Shown piece after piece: positions 7,291-16,236 of a stretch of 64,000 nt of DNA. Each line of letters begins with the position of its first letter. The first letter of the stretch is position 1. Origin of the DNA: Hoeflea sp038900095 (lineage in GTDB: Bacteria; Pseudomonadota; Alphaproteobacteria; Rhizobiales; Rhizobiaceae); the NCBI RefSeq assembly GCF_038900095.1, contig NZ_JBBMQQ010000004.1, positions 469,841-533,840 on the forward strand. The letters are read 5' to 3'. The notes under the pieces are model-generated. The model was not told the DNA's origin and did not search any database. It saw nothing but the letters and a program-made list of their open reading frames with translations. A program made the position numbers and the translations under genes.

Positions 7291-9936
7291 TCAGTCCTTC
7301 TTGGCCTTGGAGGCAGCTGGCTTTTTGGCTGCAGCCGGCTTTTTCGCCGCAGCTTTTGGCTTGGCTTTGGCCTTGGTTGCTTTCTTTGCCGGCGCCTTGG
7401 TTTTCTTGCCCGAGGCGGCGGCCTTGGCGGCGATCATTTCGAGCGCTTCTTCAACCGTCACTTCAGCCGGAACCTTGTCCTTGGGCAGGGTGGCGTTGAT
7501 CTTGCCCCAGTTGACATAAGGCCCGTACTTGCCGTCGCGCACGGTGATCGGACCACCATCGGGATGGTCGCCGAGTGCCTTCAGCGCTGTCGGTGTCCCG
7601 CGTCCGCGGCCCGGACCCTTGGCCTGTTTCTCCGCGATCACGGTGACCGCGCGGTTGAGGCCGATGGAAAACACGTCTTCCACCGATTCCAGGTTGGCAT
7701 AGGTGCCGTCATGCAGCACGAACGGTCCGTAACGGCCGATGCCTGCGGAGATCATCTTGCCGGATTCGGGATGCTGGCCAATGTCGCGCGGCAGGCTGAG
7801 AAGCGCCATGGCCTTCTCGTGATCGATCGAATCGACCGCCCATCCCTTGGGCAGGCTGGCGCGCTTGGCTTCCTTGCCTTCGCCACGCTGTACATATGGT
7901 CCGAAACGGCCGGTGCGCAAGGTGATAGGCTCTTCCGTGTGCGGGTCTTTTCCCAGATCCTTCGGCTCGTTCGAAAGTGATGCTTCGCCTTCCGCACTCG
8001 GATCGCTGGACAGCTGGCGGGTGAAGTTGCAATCCGGATAATTCGAACATCCGACAAAGGCGCCGTACTTGCCGAGCTTGAGCGACAGGTTGCCGGTGCC
8101 GCAGGTCGGGCAGATCCGTGGATTGGAGCCATCTTCGCGCACCGGGAACACCAGCGGCGCAAGCGCTTCGTTGAGTGCATCGAGCACCTGGGTGACGCGA
8201 AGCTCCTTGGTGTCGTCGATATGCTGATGGAACTCGGTCCAGAATTCGCGCAGCACATCCTTCCAGGCCAGCTCGCCCGCCGAAATCCGGTCGAGCTTTT
8301 CTTCGAGATCGGCGGTGAAGCCGAATTCGACATAGCGGTTGAAGAAGTTCTCCAGGAACGCGATGACCAGACGGCCCTTGGGTTCAGGGGTCAGCCTGCG
8401 ATTCTCGATGAGCACATATTCGCGGTCCCTGAGCGTTGCCAGCGTCGAGGCATAAGTCGACGGCCGGCCGATGCCGAGCTCTTCCATCTTCTTGATCAGC
8501 GAAGCTTCCGAGTAGCGCGGCGGAGGTTCGGTGAAATGCTGGCTGGCGTTGATCTTGTCCTTTGCCAGTGCTTCCCGCGCATTGATTTCCGGCAGCCGGG
8601 TATCATCATCGCCGTCGCCATCGGACTGCTCCCCGTCTTCCTTGGCGTCCGTGTAGGCGGCAATGAAGCCGTCGAAACGGATCACCGAGCCTGTGGCGCG
8701 CAGGCCGGCCGTCTTGCCGTCCTTGGAGGCGGTGATGTCCACCGTGGTCCGTTCGATCTCTGCCGAGGCCATCTGGCTGGCGGTGGCGCGTTTCCAGATC
8801 AGGTCGTAGAGCTTGAGCTGGTCGGCATCGAGATACTTCTTCAGGTCATCCGGAGCGCGCTCGAAACCGGTCGGGCGGATGGCCTCATGCGCTTCCTGCG
8901 CATTCTTCGCCTTGGTCGAGTAGAGGCGCGCCTTTTCAGGTACATAGCGTGCACCGAACCGCGTCTCGATCGCGGTTCTGGCTTCCTCGATCGCTTCGGG
9001 CGCCATCTGCACGCCGTCAGTACGCATATAGGTGATCAGACCGACGGTCTCGCCGCCGATGTCGATGCCTTCATAGAGCTTCTGCGCCACCTGCATGGTT
9101 CGCGAGGCGTTGAAGCCAAGCTTGGAGGAGGCTGCCTGCTGCAGCGTCGATGTGGTGAAGGGCGGAGAAGGATTGCGCCGGTTCGGCTTGGCTTCGACGC
9201 TGTCGGCGACAAACGATGCGCCCTCCAGCATGTCCTTGATCTTGTTGGCGAGCTCCCCGTCGGACACCGACATCTTGGTGATCTTCTCGCCGTCATGCGA
9301 GGTCAGCCGTGCGGTGAAACCATCGCCGCGCGGGGTCTTCAGGTCAGCCGAAATCTGCCAGTATTCCTCGGAGACGAAGCGTTCGATCTCGCTTTCGCGG
9401 TCGCAGACCAGGCGGAGCGCCACCGATTGAACGCGGCCGGCCGAACGTGCGCCGGGCAGCTTGCGCCACAGAACCGGCGAGAGGTTGAAGCCAACCAGGT
9501 AGTCGAGCGCCCGGCGCGCCAGGTAGGCGTCGACCAGTGGCGTGTCGATCTCGCGCGGATTGGCCATCGCATCGAGAACCGATTTCTTGGTGATCGCATT
9601 GAAGACGACGCGGGAGACCTTCTTGTCCTTGAGCGCCTTCTTCTTGTTCAGCACTTCCAGCACGTGCCAGGAAATGGCTTCGCCTTCACGATCCGGGTCA
9701 GTCGCCAGAATGAGGGAATCGGCGCCCTTGAGCGCTTCGGTGATATCCTTGAGCCGCTTGTTGGAGGCCGTGTCGACCTCCCATTTCATCTCGAAATCCT
9801 CGTCGGGAAGCACCGAACCGTCCTTGGCCGGCAAGTCGCGGACGTGGCCGAACGATGCCAGTACCTTGTACCCGCTGCCGAGGTACTTGTTGATCGTTTT
9901 TGCCTTCGCAGGCGATTCCACTACCACTACATTCAT
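7291..9936 (-). CDS. topA: DNA topoisomerase I
   Basis: This is a type IA topoisomerase that relaxes negative supercoils. The N-terminal Toprim domain begins VVVVESPAKAKTINKYLG and carries the acidic metal-binding motif DPDREGEAISWH. The active-site tyrosine is in ITYMRTDGVQM. Near residue 600 a C4 zinc finger (CPTCG ... CSNYPDC) and Toprim-C-like repeats follow. The last ~47 residues are a Lys/Ala-rich tail (PAKKATKAKAK type) expected to bind DNA. I place the start at 9936 (MNVVVVESPAKAK) because this matches the family N-terminus; an in-frame ATG exists at 9969. Upstream is AT-rich intergenic DNA that probably holds the promoter. Confidence 0.95.
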   Translation of the reverse strand: MNVVVVESPAKAKTINKYLGSGYKVLASFGHVRDLPAKDGSVLPDEDFEMKWEVDTASNKRLKDITEALKGADSLILATDPDREGEAISWHVLEVLNKKKALKDKKVSRVVFNAITKKSVLDAMANPREIDTPLVDAYLARRALDYLVGFNLSPVLWRKLPGARSAGRVQSVALRLVCDRESEIERFVSEEYWQISADLKTPRGDGFTARLTSHDGEKITKMSVSDGELANKIKDMLEGASFVADSVEAKPNRRNPSPPFTTSTLQQAASSKLGFNASRTMQVAQKLYEGIDIGGETVGLITYMRTDGVQMAPEAIEEARTAIETRFGARYVPEKARLYSTKAKNAQEAHEAIRPTGFERAPDDLKKYLDADQLKLYDLIWKRATASQMASAEIERTTVDITASKDGKTAGLRATGSVIRFDGFIAAYTDAKEDGEQSDGDGDDDTRLPEINAREALAKDKINASQHFTEPPPRYSEASLIKKMEELGIGRPSTYASTLATLRDREYVLIENRRLTPEPKGRLVIAFLENFFNRYVEFGFTADLEEKLDRISAGELAWKDVLREFWTEFHQHIDDTKELRVTQVLDALNEALAPLVFPVREDGSNPRICPTCGTGNLSLKLGKYGAFVGCSNYPDCNFTRQLSSDPSAEGEASLSNEPKDLGKDPHTEEPITLRTGRFGPYVQRGEGKEAKRASLPKGWAVDSIDHEKAMALLSLPRDIGQHPESGKMISAGIGRYGPFVLHDGTYANLESVEDVFSIGLNRAVTVIAEKQAKGPGRGRGTPTALKALGDHPDGGPITVRDGKYGPYVNWGKINATLPKDKVPAEVTVEEALEMIAAKAAASGKKTKAPAKKATKAKAKPKAAAKKPAAAKKPAASKAKKD

Positions 9937-10188
9937 AAGGTTGCTCGCATTCGGCCGGGTTTTCGGCATGCCGCGCGAATTCGCGCCGTACCGATTTGGC
10001 CCACGAAATGTACATCGAAATCGGTGCGGTCAAGCCCATCTTCCGATTTACGGCCATTTCGCAACCCGAATACAACTAAAACGCGATTACAACTGTATTG
10101 CAATTTAAGATAACTAAGGTATCGTGTTTTTATGATCTGTGCACCACTCTCCATGAGCCTGGGGACGGTCAACACCAAGGGAGCGTCA

Positions 10189-10398
10189 ATGCAAACCCAC
10201 CCCTCTCAAGACAAGCTTGAGAAAGCGCGCACTCAGCAAAACATCGCCTATATCAGGCAGATGCTGGGGGAATTGGGTGCCGTTGCACGCAACGAAAATG
10301 CCGACATGCTGTGTTATCTGATCGAGATGGCCTATCTTGAGGCAGGAGACGTGCTGGCGGGCTCCAGGCCGCTCAGCGTGGTCGGGCAGCAGAACTAG
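10189..10398 (+). CDS. small conserved hypothetical protein
   Basis: This is a 69-residue, mostly helical, acidic protein starting MQTHPSQDKLEKARTQQN. It has no signal peptide or membrane span and no motif I recognise. The start is supported by AAGGGAG at 10177-10183, five bases before the ATG. A longer in-frame opening to 10132 has no such site. It is the only plus-strand gene in this part of the window, divergent from topA and convergent with dprA, 15 bp apart. Codon use matches its neighbours. The resemblance to short rhizobial proteins of unknown function is an impression only. Confidence 0.6.
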   Translation: MQTHPSQDKLEKARTQQNIAYIRQMLGELGAVARNENADMLCYLIEMAYLEAGDVLAGSRPLSVVGQQN

Positions 10399-10413
10399 AG
10401 CCGCCCGGAACTT

Positions 10414-11565
10414 CTAGTCCGCGTCAAAGGCCAGCGACACCATGCCGCCGGGATGCCGGTGCAACCGGCCGGCCAGGTCCAGCTCCAAAAGCACCAGGTA
10501 GACGGTTTGTGCCGAAACACCGGTATGCCGGATGATGTCATCCACTTCGGCAGGCGAGGGACCCAGCGCCTCGATTACCCTTGTCCGGTCATCGTCACGC
10601 GGCTCCGCAAACGGTGCGCCGTCTTCACTCTCCGGTTCTTCAAGAAAGGGGGCGTCGTCGGGAAACACCCGGCTCGACGGCGCCAGGGCGTCAATCACGT
10701 CGCTGCTGCCGGTGGTCAGGATGGCGCCGTCCTTGAGCAGCCCGTTGGTTCCCGCCGCGCGCGGATCGAGCGGCGAACCGGGAACAGCGAACACCAGCCT
10801 GCCGAAATCCGCGGCGCGCCGTGCGGTGATCAGCGAGCCCGAGCGCTGCGCGGCCTCGATCACCACAAGCCCCAGCCCGATTCCGGCAATCAGCCGGTTG
10901 CGCCGGGGGAAATCCCGCGCCCGCGGTTCCCAGCCCATCGGCATCTCGCTGATCGCCAGGCCGTTGCCGGCGCAGATTTCCTGGTAGAGTTCGTTGTTTT
11001 CCGGCGGATAGGGTTGATCCAGGCCACCCGCCAGCGCCGCAATCGTGCCGCTTTCCATACTCGCCCGGTGTGCTGCCGCGTCAATGCCGCGGGCAAAGCC
11101 GGAGACGATGGCATAACCCGCGGCGCCAAGTTCCCGCGCCATTCGTGCCGCCATCTTGGCGCCCGAGACCGAGGCATTGCGCGCACCGACAATGCCGACT
11201 GAAACCTGCGTTGAAAGCGCCAGGTCGCCGATTGCCGTGATCAGGGGCGGTGCGCCGTCGATGCGCCGCAGCGCCGGCGGATAGTCTGGTTCGCCAATGC
11301 CGATGAAGACGGCGCCGAATTTCTGTGCCGCCTCCAGTTCGCGTTCTGCATCATCGATACTGGCCACCCGGATCGCGCGTGCCGATCCGCCGCGCCGCGA
11401 CAGTTCCGGCAGTTGCGCGATGGCTGTTTCGGCCGAACCGAAATGATTGATCAGGTCGCGAAAGGTTGCCGGGCCGACATTGTCCGAGCGGATCAGCCGC
11501 AGCCAGTTCAGTCGCTGGCGATCGGAAAGGGGGACGCCGCGTCTCCCTTCGTCGCCGGCAGGCAT
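10414..11565 (-). CDS. dprA: DNA-processing protein DprA
   Basis: DprA loads RecA on incoming single-stranded DNA during natural transformation. The 383-residue protein shows an N-terminal helix-hairpin-helix region, then the extended Rossmann fold with VGIVGARNASVSGAKMA and SGFARGIDAAAH, and a C-terminal winged helix (about 315-380). Its start overlaps the stop of plsY by one base (TGATG at 11563-11567), so translation is coupled. The gene is widespread even in species not known to be competent, so its presence does not prove competence. Confidence 0.93.
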   Translation of the reverse strand: MPAGDEGRRGVPLSDRQRLNWLRLIRSDNVGPATFRDLINHFGSAETAIAQLPELSRRGGSARAIRVASIDDAERELEAAQKFGAVFIGIGEPDYPPALRRIDGAPPLITAIGDLALSTQVSVGIVGARNASVSGAKMAARMARELGAAGYAIVSGFARGIDAAAHRASMESGTIAALAGGLDQPYPPENNELYQEICAGNGLAISEMPMGWEPRARDFPRRNRLIAGIGLGLVVIEAAQRSGSLITARRAADFGRLVFAVPGSPLDPRAAGTNGLLKDGAILTTGSSDVIDALAPSSRVFPDDAPFLEEPESEDGAPFAEPRDDDRTRVIEALGPSPAEVDDIIRHTGVSAQTVYLVLLELDLAGRLHRHPGGMVSLAFDAD

Positions 11566-12173
11566 CAGCCCTTGTCCCCGATCCGGCTTTCTGTGCCGGA
11601 AAGCAGACGGCGGATGTTCTGGTGGTGTTTGAGGATGGTGATCAGCGACATCACCACGAACAGCGATCCAACCTCCGGCTTGCCATACATATAGAGAGCG
11701 GCCGGAACCACCACGGCGGCAGCCAGTGCCGCCAGCGAGGAATAGCGGAACAGCTTGGCCATACCGAGCCAGACGGCGGCGAACACCAGCACCATCAGCG
11801 GTGCAAGCCCGAGCAGCACGCCCAGATAGGTCGCAACGCCCTTGCCGCCCTTGAATTTCAGCCAGACCGGGTAAAGGTGGCCCAGAAAGGCACCCAGACC
11901 GGCGATCAGCGCGGCCTCCATGCCGAGGAAATGGCGTGCAGCCACGACCGCAACCGTTCCCTTCAGCGCATCGGCGAGCAAGGTCGCCGCGGCAAGCTTC
12001 TTGTTGCCGGTGCGCAACACGTTGGTTGCGCCGATATTGCCCGAACCGATGCTGCGCACATCACCAAGCCCGGCCATGCGGGTCAGGAGCAGGCCGAACG
12101 GGATCGAGCCGCAAAGATAGCCAAACAGCAGGGAACCAAGCATCAGGGGAGCGGACAGCGTCCATTGGATCAT
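11565..12173 (-). CDS. plsY: glycerol-3-phosphate acyltransferase PlsY
   Basis: PlsY transfers the acyl group from acyl-phosphate to glycerol-3-phosphate, the first step of phospholipid synthesis at the inner membrane. The 202 residues form a polytopic membrane protein with the family motifs GSGNIGATNVLR and KFKGGKGVAT, which bind substrate and acyl-phosphate. The start at 12173 (MIQWTLSAPL) was chosen by family length; the frame continues open into pyrC without a plausible protein. It lies 59 bp downstream of pyrC and overlaps dprA by one base, giving the common order pyrC-plsY-dprA. Confidence 0.93.
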   Translation of the reverse strand: MIQWTLSAPLMLGSLLFGYLCGSIPFGLLLTRMAGLGDVRSIGSGNIGATNVLRTGNKKLAAATLLADALKGTVAVVAARHFLGMEAALIAGLGAFLGHLYPVWLKFKGGKGVATYLGVLLGLAPLMVLVFAAVWLGMAKLFRYSSLAALAAAVVVPAALYMYGKPEVGSLFVVMSLITILKHHQNIRRLLSGTESRIGDKG

Positions 12174-12232
12174 ATCAGGCACGGCGCGTTCTTCCTCCCA
12201 CGACCCCGGTTGGCTGGCGTTCCCGGCCGTTC

Positions 12233-13519
12233 TCAGGCCCGGTAAACTGTGACACCTGCAACCATGGTTTGCAATACTTTGCCGGTAAACCGGGCGTCCT
12301 CGAACGCGCTGTTCTTGGACCTTGAAACGATATCGTCCTTGGAAAGCACCCAAGGATATTCGGGGTCGACGAGCGCGATGTCGGCGCGCGCGCCGGTTTT
12401 CAGCGTTCCCGCGTCAAGCCCGAGGATCTGCGCCGGGCGGGTGGACATGGCGTCCACCAGCCGCATCAGCGGAACATCGCCTGAATGGTAAAGCCTCAGT
12501 GCCGCCGCCAGCAGGGTTTCAAGCCCGATTGCACCGTTCTCGGCGTCCGCGAAGGGAAGGCGCTTGGTGTCGACGTCCTGCGGGTCATGCGCCGACACGA
12601 TGATGTCGATGGCGCCGTCAGCCAGCGCCTCGACCATCGCCCGGCGGTCGTCCTCGGTCCGCAGTGGCGGCGACAGCCGGAAGAAGGTGCGATACTCGCC
12701 GATATCGGTTTCGTTGAGCGTGAGGTGATTGATCGAGATCCCGGCGGTGACATCAAGCCCGCGTGCCTTGGCTGCGCGAATGATCTCGGCGGATTCGGGC
12801 ACCGAAATGCTCATCGCGTGATAGCGCGAGCGGGTCAGCGCCGCCAGCCGCAGATCGCGTTCCAGCGGTATGATTTCGGCTTCGCGCGGGATGCCGGGCA
12901 ATCCCAGCCAGCTCGCGAACAGGCCTTCGTTCATCACCCCTGCGCCGCCCAGTTGCCGGTCCTGCGTCGCCATCGCGATCACCGCGTTGAAATCGCGCGC
13001 ATAGGTCATCGCCCGCCGCATCACCGCCGGATTGTCGACCGTATGCCGGCCATTGCTCAGCATCACCGCGCCGGCCTCGAAAAGCAGGCCGAATTCGGTC
13101 ATTTCCTCGCCGTTGAGCCTCTTGGTCAGGGCCGCGGCCGGGTAGACGCGGACAATCGCCTCGTCACGCGCCAGCCGCTGGACGAAATCGACCAGCGCCA
13201 CGTCGTCGATCACCGGGTCCGTGTCGGGCATCATGATGATCGAGGTCACCCCGCCCTTGGCCGCAGCCCGGCTGGCCGAGGCGATGGTCTCGCGGTGCTC
13301 GGCACCCGGTTCGCCAATATGCACGCAGGCGTCGACCAGCCCGGGAATGGCGATCAGGCCGCTGCAATCCTCGATCTCGGCGTCGGAAGCAATTGCGAAT
13401 TCGGCAGCTTTCGCACCACAGGCAGCGATCTTGCCGTCGACAATGACGATGTCGCCGGTTTCGTCCATGTCCGTCGAGGGATCGACAATTCTTACATTCC
13501 GGAGAACTCTCGAAGTCAT
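12233..13519 (-). CDS. pyrC: dihydroorotase-like protein, probably catalytically inactive PyrC'
   Basis: The 428-residue amidohydrolase-fold protein follows pyrB with a four-base ATGA overlap. Position in the operon and overall similarity mark it as the dihydroorotase of pyrimidine synthesis. However, the metal-binding residues are not intact. The usual DxHxH near the N-terminus reads DACVHIGEPG, so the first His and the following Arg are gone. The HVST-type His segment reads YHAMSIS. The catalytic Asp segment TDHAP reads SAHDPQ. This is the pattern of PyrC' proteins that stabilise aspartate transcarbamoylase without catalysing the reaction. I therefore infer a structural role, with an active dihydroorotase encoded elsewhere. 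The fold assignment is sure; inactivity is inferred from the missing ligands. Confidence 0.85.
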   Translation of the reverse strand: MTSRVLRNVRIVDPSTDMDETGDIVIVDGKIAACGAKAAEFAIASDAEIEDCSGLIAIPGLVDACVHIGEPGAEHRETIASASRAAAKGGVTSIIMMPDTDPVIDDVALVDFVQRLARDEAIVRVYPAAALTKRLNGEEMTEFGLLFEAGAVMLSNGRHTVDNPAVMRRAMTYARDFNAVIAMATQDRQLGGAGVMNEGLFASWLGLPGIPREAEIIPLERDLRLAALTRSRYHAMSISVPESAEIIRAAKARGLDVTAGISINHLTLNETDIGEYRTFFRLSPPLRTEDDRRAMVEALADGAIDIIVSAHDPQDVDTKRLPFADAENGAIGLETLLAAALRLYHSGDVPLMRLVDAMSTRPAQILGLDAGTLKTGARADIALVDPEYPWVLSKDDIVSRSKNSAFEDARFTGKVLQTMVAGVTVYRA

Positions 13520-14460
13520 CGGGCAAGCTCCCCGTGCAGCATCAGCGTCTCCATCACGGCCATTCGCACCGCGACCCCCATCTCGACCTGCTGCTCGATA
13601 ACGCTTTGTGGCCCGTCGGCAATGTCGGAGGCGATCTCAACGCCGCGGTTCATCGGTCCCGGATGCATCACCAGCGCATCCTCCTTCGCGGACTTGAGCT
13701 TTTCGGCGTCGAGACCGTAATAGCGGAAATACTCGCGCACCGAGGGCACGAACGAACCCGCCATGCGTTCGCGTTGCAGCCGCAGCATCATCACCACGTC
13801 CGCATCCTTGAGCCCTTCATCCATGCGCCGGAACACCTCCACGCCCATGTCCTCTATACCGGACGGAAGCAGCGTCGAGGGGGCAACCACCCGGACCCGC
13901 GCGCCAAGCGCGTTGAGCAGCAGGATGTTGGACCGGGCGACGCGCGAATGCAGCACGTCGCCGCAGATGGCGACGATCAGGCGGCCGACCTTGCCCTTGG
14001 CGCGGCGGATGGTCAGCGCATCAAGCAGTGCCTGTGTCGGGTGTTCATGCGCGCCGTCGCCGGCATTGATCACCGGGCAGCCCACTTTCTGAGACAACAG
14101 CGCCACGGCGCCCGCGGAAGAATGCCGCACCACCAGCACGTCGGGCCGCATGGCGTTGAGCGTCATCGCCGTGTCGACCAGCGTTTCGCCCTTCTTGACG
14201 CTCGAATTGGCAACCGACATGTTCATCACGTCCGCGCCAAGCCGTTTGCCGGCCAGCTCGAACGAAGCCTGGGTCCGTGTCGAATTCTCGAAGAAAAGGT
14301 TGATCTGGGTCAGGCCGCGCAATGTGGTGGTCTTTTTTTCGCGCTGGCGGGAGATTTTGACCGCTTCGTCCGCCTGATCGAGCAAATAGTGGATGTCCGG
14401 CTCCGAAAGCCCCTTGATTCCGAGCAGGTGGCGGTGCGGAAATGACATCATGCGTCCCAT
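13516..14460 (-). CDS. pyrB: aspartate carbamoyltransferase catalytic subunit
   Basis: The enzyme joins carbamoyl phosphate and aspartate, the committed step of pyrimidine synthesis. The 314-residue chain has the carbamoyl-phosphate loop FENSTRTQASFELAGKRLG, the HPTQALLD motif and the C-terminal ... VMHPGPMNRG ... segment. No pyrI regulatory subunit is next to it, in line with the class that pairs PyrB with a PyrC-like partner. The stop overlaps pyrC by four bases. Several start codons are close together (14460, 14451, 14448); no strong ribosome site separates them, and the shorter forms match rhizobial relatives as I remember them. The divergent neighbour is the acyl-CoA dehydrogenase gene, so the pyrB promoter must lie in about 115 bp. 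Confidence 0.93.
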   Translation of the reverse strand: MGRMMSFPHRHLLGIKGLSEPDIHYLLDQADEAVKISRQREKKTTTLRGLTQINLFFENSTRTQASFELAGKRLGADVMNMSVANSSVKKGETLVDTAMTLNAMRPDVLVVRHSSAGAVALLSQKVGCPVINAGDGAHEHPTQALLDALTIRRAKGKVGRLIVAICGDVLHSRVARSNILLLNALGARVRVVAPSTLLPSGIEDMGVEVFRRMDEGLKDADVVMMLRLQRERMAGSFVPSVREYFRYYGLDAEKLKSAKEDALVMHPGPMNRGVEIASDIADGPQSVIEQQVEMGVAVRMAVMETLMLHGELAR

Positions 14461-14577
14461 CGGGTTGAGGTCTTTGCCGGTCTATAGAAAGGTTCTGGGG
14501 CAGGGGCAAGCTTGCCGGGGCCTCAAATGCGCGATGTCCCCATGCAAAACCGCGCGAATCCCTGTAAGCGAGGTTCG

Positions 14578-16236
14578 ATGAGCCCTATTCAAGCCTTTGG
14601 CCACCAGGCCGACAATCAAAGCCCGCCCTTTTCCGGGCACAACGCCTATCGCTCCGATCCGTTGCTGAAGGACATCGCGGCCGACATGCCGCGCGCGCTC
14701 CGCATCGATTTCGAAACGGTCGGCAAGTTCGTGGCATCGGCCGAAGCGCAGGATCTTGCGCGCATCGCCAACCGCTCCGTGCCCGAGCTCAGGACCCATG
14801 ACGGTTATGGCAACCGCATCGACCAGGTCGATTTCCATCCCAGCTGGCACGCGCTGATGCGCCGGAGTGTGGCTGGGGGGCTGCAGGGCTCGGTCTGGGA
14901 AGGCAAGCGCGAGGAGGCGGGCTATGCGCACCAGGCCCGCGCCATCCGCTTTTTCCTTACCGCCGGTCTCGAATGCGGCCATTTGTGCCCGCTGACCATG
15001 ACCAATGCCTCGATTGCCGCGATCATGGCCTCGCCGCGCATCGAGAAGGCCTGGGCGCCGCAGGTGGTCTCGCGCCGGTATGATTCAAGCCACCGTCCGG
15101 CGATGCAGAAATCCGGCGTGACCATCGGCATGGGCATGACCGAAAAGCAGGGCGGCACCGATGTGCGCGCCAACCAGAGTGTCGCGACCCGCGCGGGCGA
15201 GGGGGTCTACCGGCTGTCGGGCCACAAATGGTTCCTGTCAGCACCGATGTCCGACGCCTTCGTCATGCTGGCCCAGACCGGTGGCGACGCTGGCGGCGAA
15301 CTCAGCTGCTTTCTGGTGCCGCGCATTCTCGAAGACGGCAGTCTCAACGGTCTTCGCCTGCAGCGCCTGAAAGACAAGCTCGGCAATCGCTCCAACGCCT
15401 CCTCCGAGGTTGAGTTCAGCGACACGTTCGGCTTTCTGCTCGGTGGCGAAGGCGAGGGCGTGCGCACCATTCTCGACATGGTGACGCTGACCCGGCTCGA
15501 TTGCGCGCTGGCCTCGGCCGGCATGATGCGCGCCAGCCTGGCTGAAGCCGTGCACCATTGCCGCCACCGGCGGGTGTTTGGCGAGTTGCTGATCGACCAG
15601 CCTTTGATGGTACGTGTGCTGGCCGATCTGGCGCTTGAGACAGCCGCGGCTACCGCGCTGTCTCTGCGTCTGGCGCGCGCCTTCGACAAGGCCCGCGACA
15701 ACCCCTCCGAGGCGGCAATCGCCCGGCTCCTGACCCCGGTGGTCAAGTACTGGGTCTGCAAGATCGCGCCATCGGTCATCTATGAGGTGATGGAGTGCAT
15801 GGGCGGCAATGGCTATGTCGAGGAACGCGCGGTCGCCCGGCACTACCGCGAAGCCCCGGTCAACGCCATCTGGGAAGGCTCGGGCAACGTCATGGCGCTC
15901 GATGTCTTGCGCGTACTCACACGCGGCCGCGACCTCTGCGAAGTCGCGCTCGAGAGCATCAACAAGGATCTCGGCGCCGCGGGCCCGCGCACCGTGGACG
16001 TGCTGCGCGCCTGCATGGCGGTGGCCGAACGCGATGAGGGGGCTGCGCGACTGTTGACCGAGCAACTGGCGCTGGCTGCCGCTGCCGCCGAACTGACCCG
16101 TCTGGGATCAGGCCACGTGGCCGAAGCCTTTGTCGAAACCCGGCTCGGCGGCGCCTGGCGCTCGACCTATGGCATGCTCGATGCCCGCTTCGATGCGCGC
16201 CAGATCGTCGATCTGCTCTATCCGCCGGCAGCCTGA
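14578..16236 (+). CDS. AidB-like acyl-CoA dehydrogenase
   Basis: The 552-residue flavoprotein belongs to the acyl-CoA dehydrogenase superfamily and most resembles AidB. It has the N-terminal NQSPPFSGHNAYRSDPLL stretch, the GMTEKQGGTDVRANQS motif and GGNGYVEE near the active site, and it is longer than the usual ~380-residue enzymes, as AidB is. In E. coli AidB is induced by alkylation damage, binds DNA and is proposed to protect it. Whether this homologue does so is unknown. The start at 14578 (MSPIQAFGHQ) follows AGCGAGG; an extended frame upstream is poorly conserved in appearance. Its 3' end overlaps the convergent AEC transporter gene by 19 bp. Confidence 0.85.
   Translation: MSPIQAFGHQADNQSPPFSGHNAYRSDPLLKDIAADMPRALRIDFETVGKFVASAEAQDLARIANRSVPELRTHDGYGNRIDQVDFHPSWHALMRRSVAGGLQGSVWEGKREEAGYAHQARAIRFFLTAGLECGHLCPLTMTNASIAAIMASPRIEKAWAPQVVSRRYDSSHRPAMQKSGVTIGMGMTEKQGGTDVRANQSVATRAGEGVYRLSGHKWFLSAPMSDAFVMLAQTGGDAGGELSCFLVPRILEDGSLNGLRLQRLKDKLGNRSNASSEVEFSDTFGFLLGGEGEGVRTILDMVTLTRLDCALASAGMMRASLAEAVHHCRHRRVFGELLIDQPLMVRVLADLALETAAATALSLRLARAFDKARDNPSEAAIARLLTPVVKYWVCKIAPSVIYEVMECMGGNGYVEERAVARHYREAPVNAIWEGSGNVMALDVLRVLTRGRDLCEVALESINKDLGAAGPRTVDVLRACMAVAERDEGAARLLTEQLALAAAAAELTRLGSGHVAEAFVETRLGGAWRSTYGMLDARFDARQIVDLLYPPAA

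Noticed and set aside
8221..10113. 630-codon plus-strand frame opposite topA
   Set aside because: It is antisense to the whole topoisomerase; composition is that of a reverse-strand shadow.
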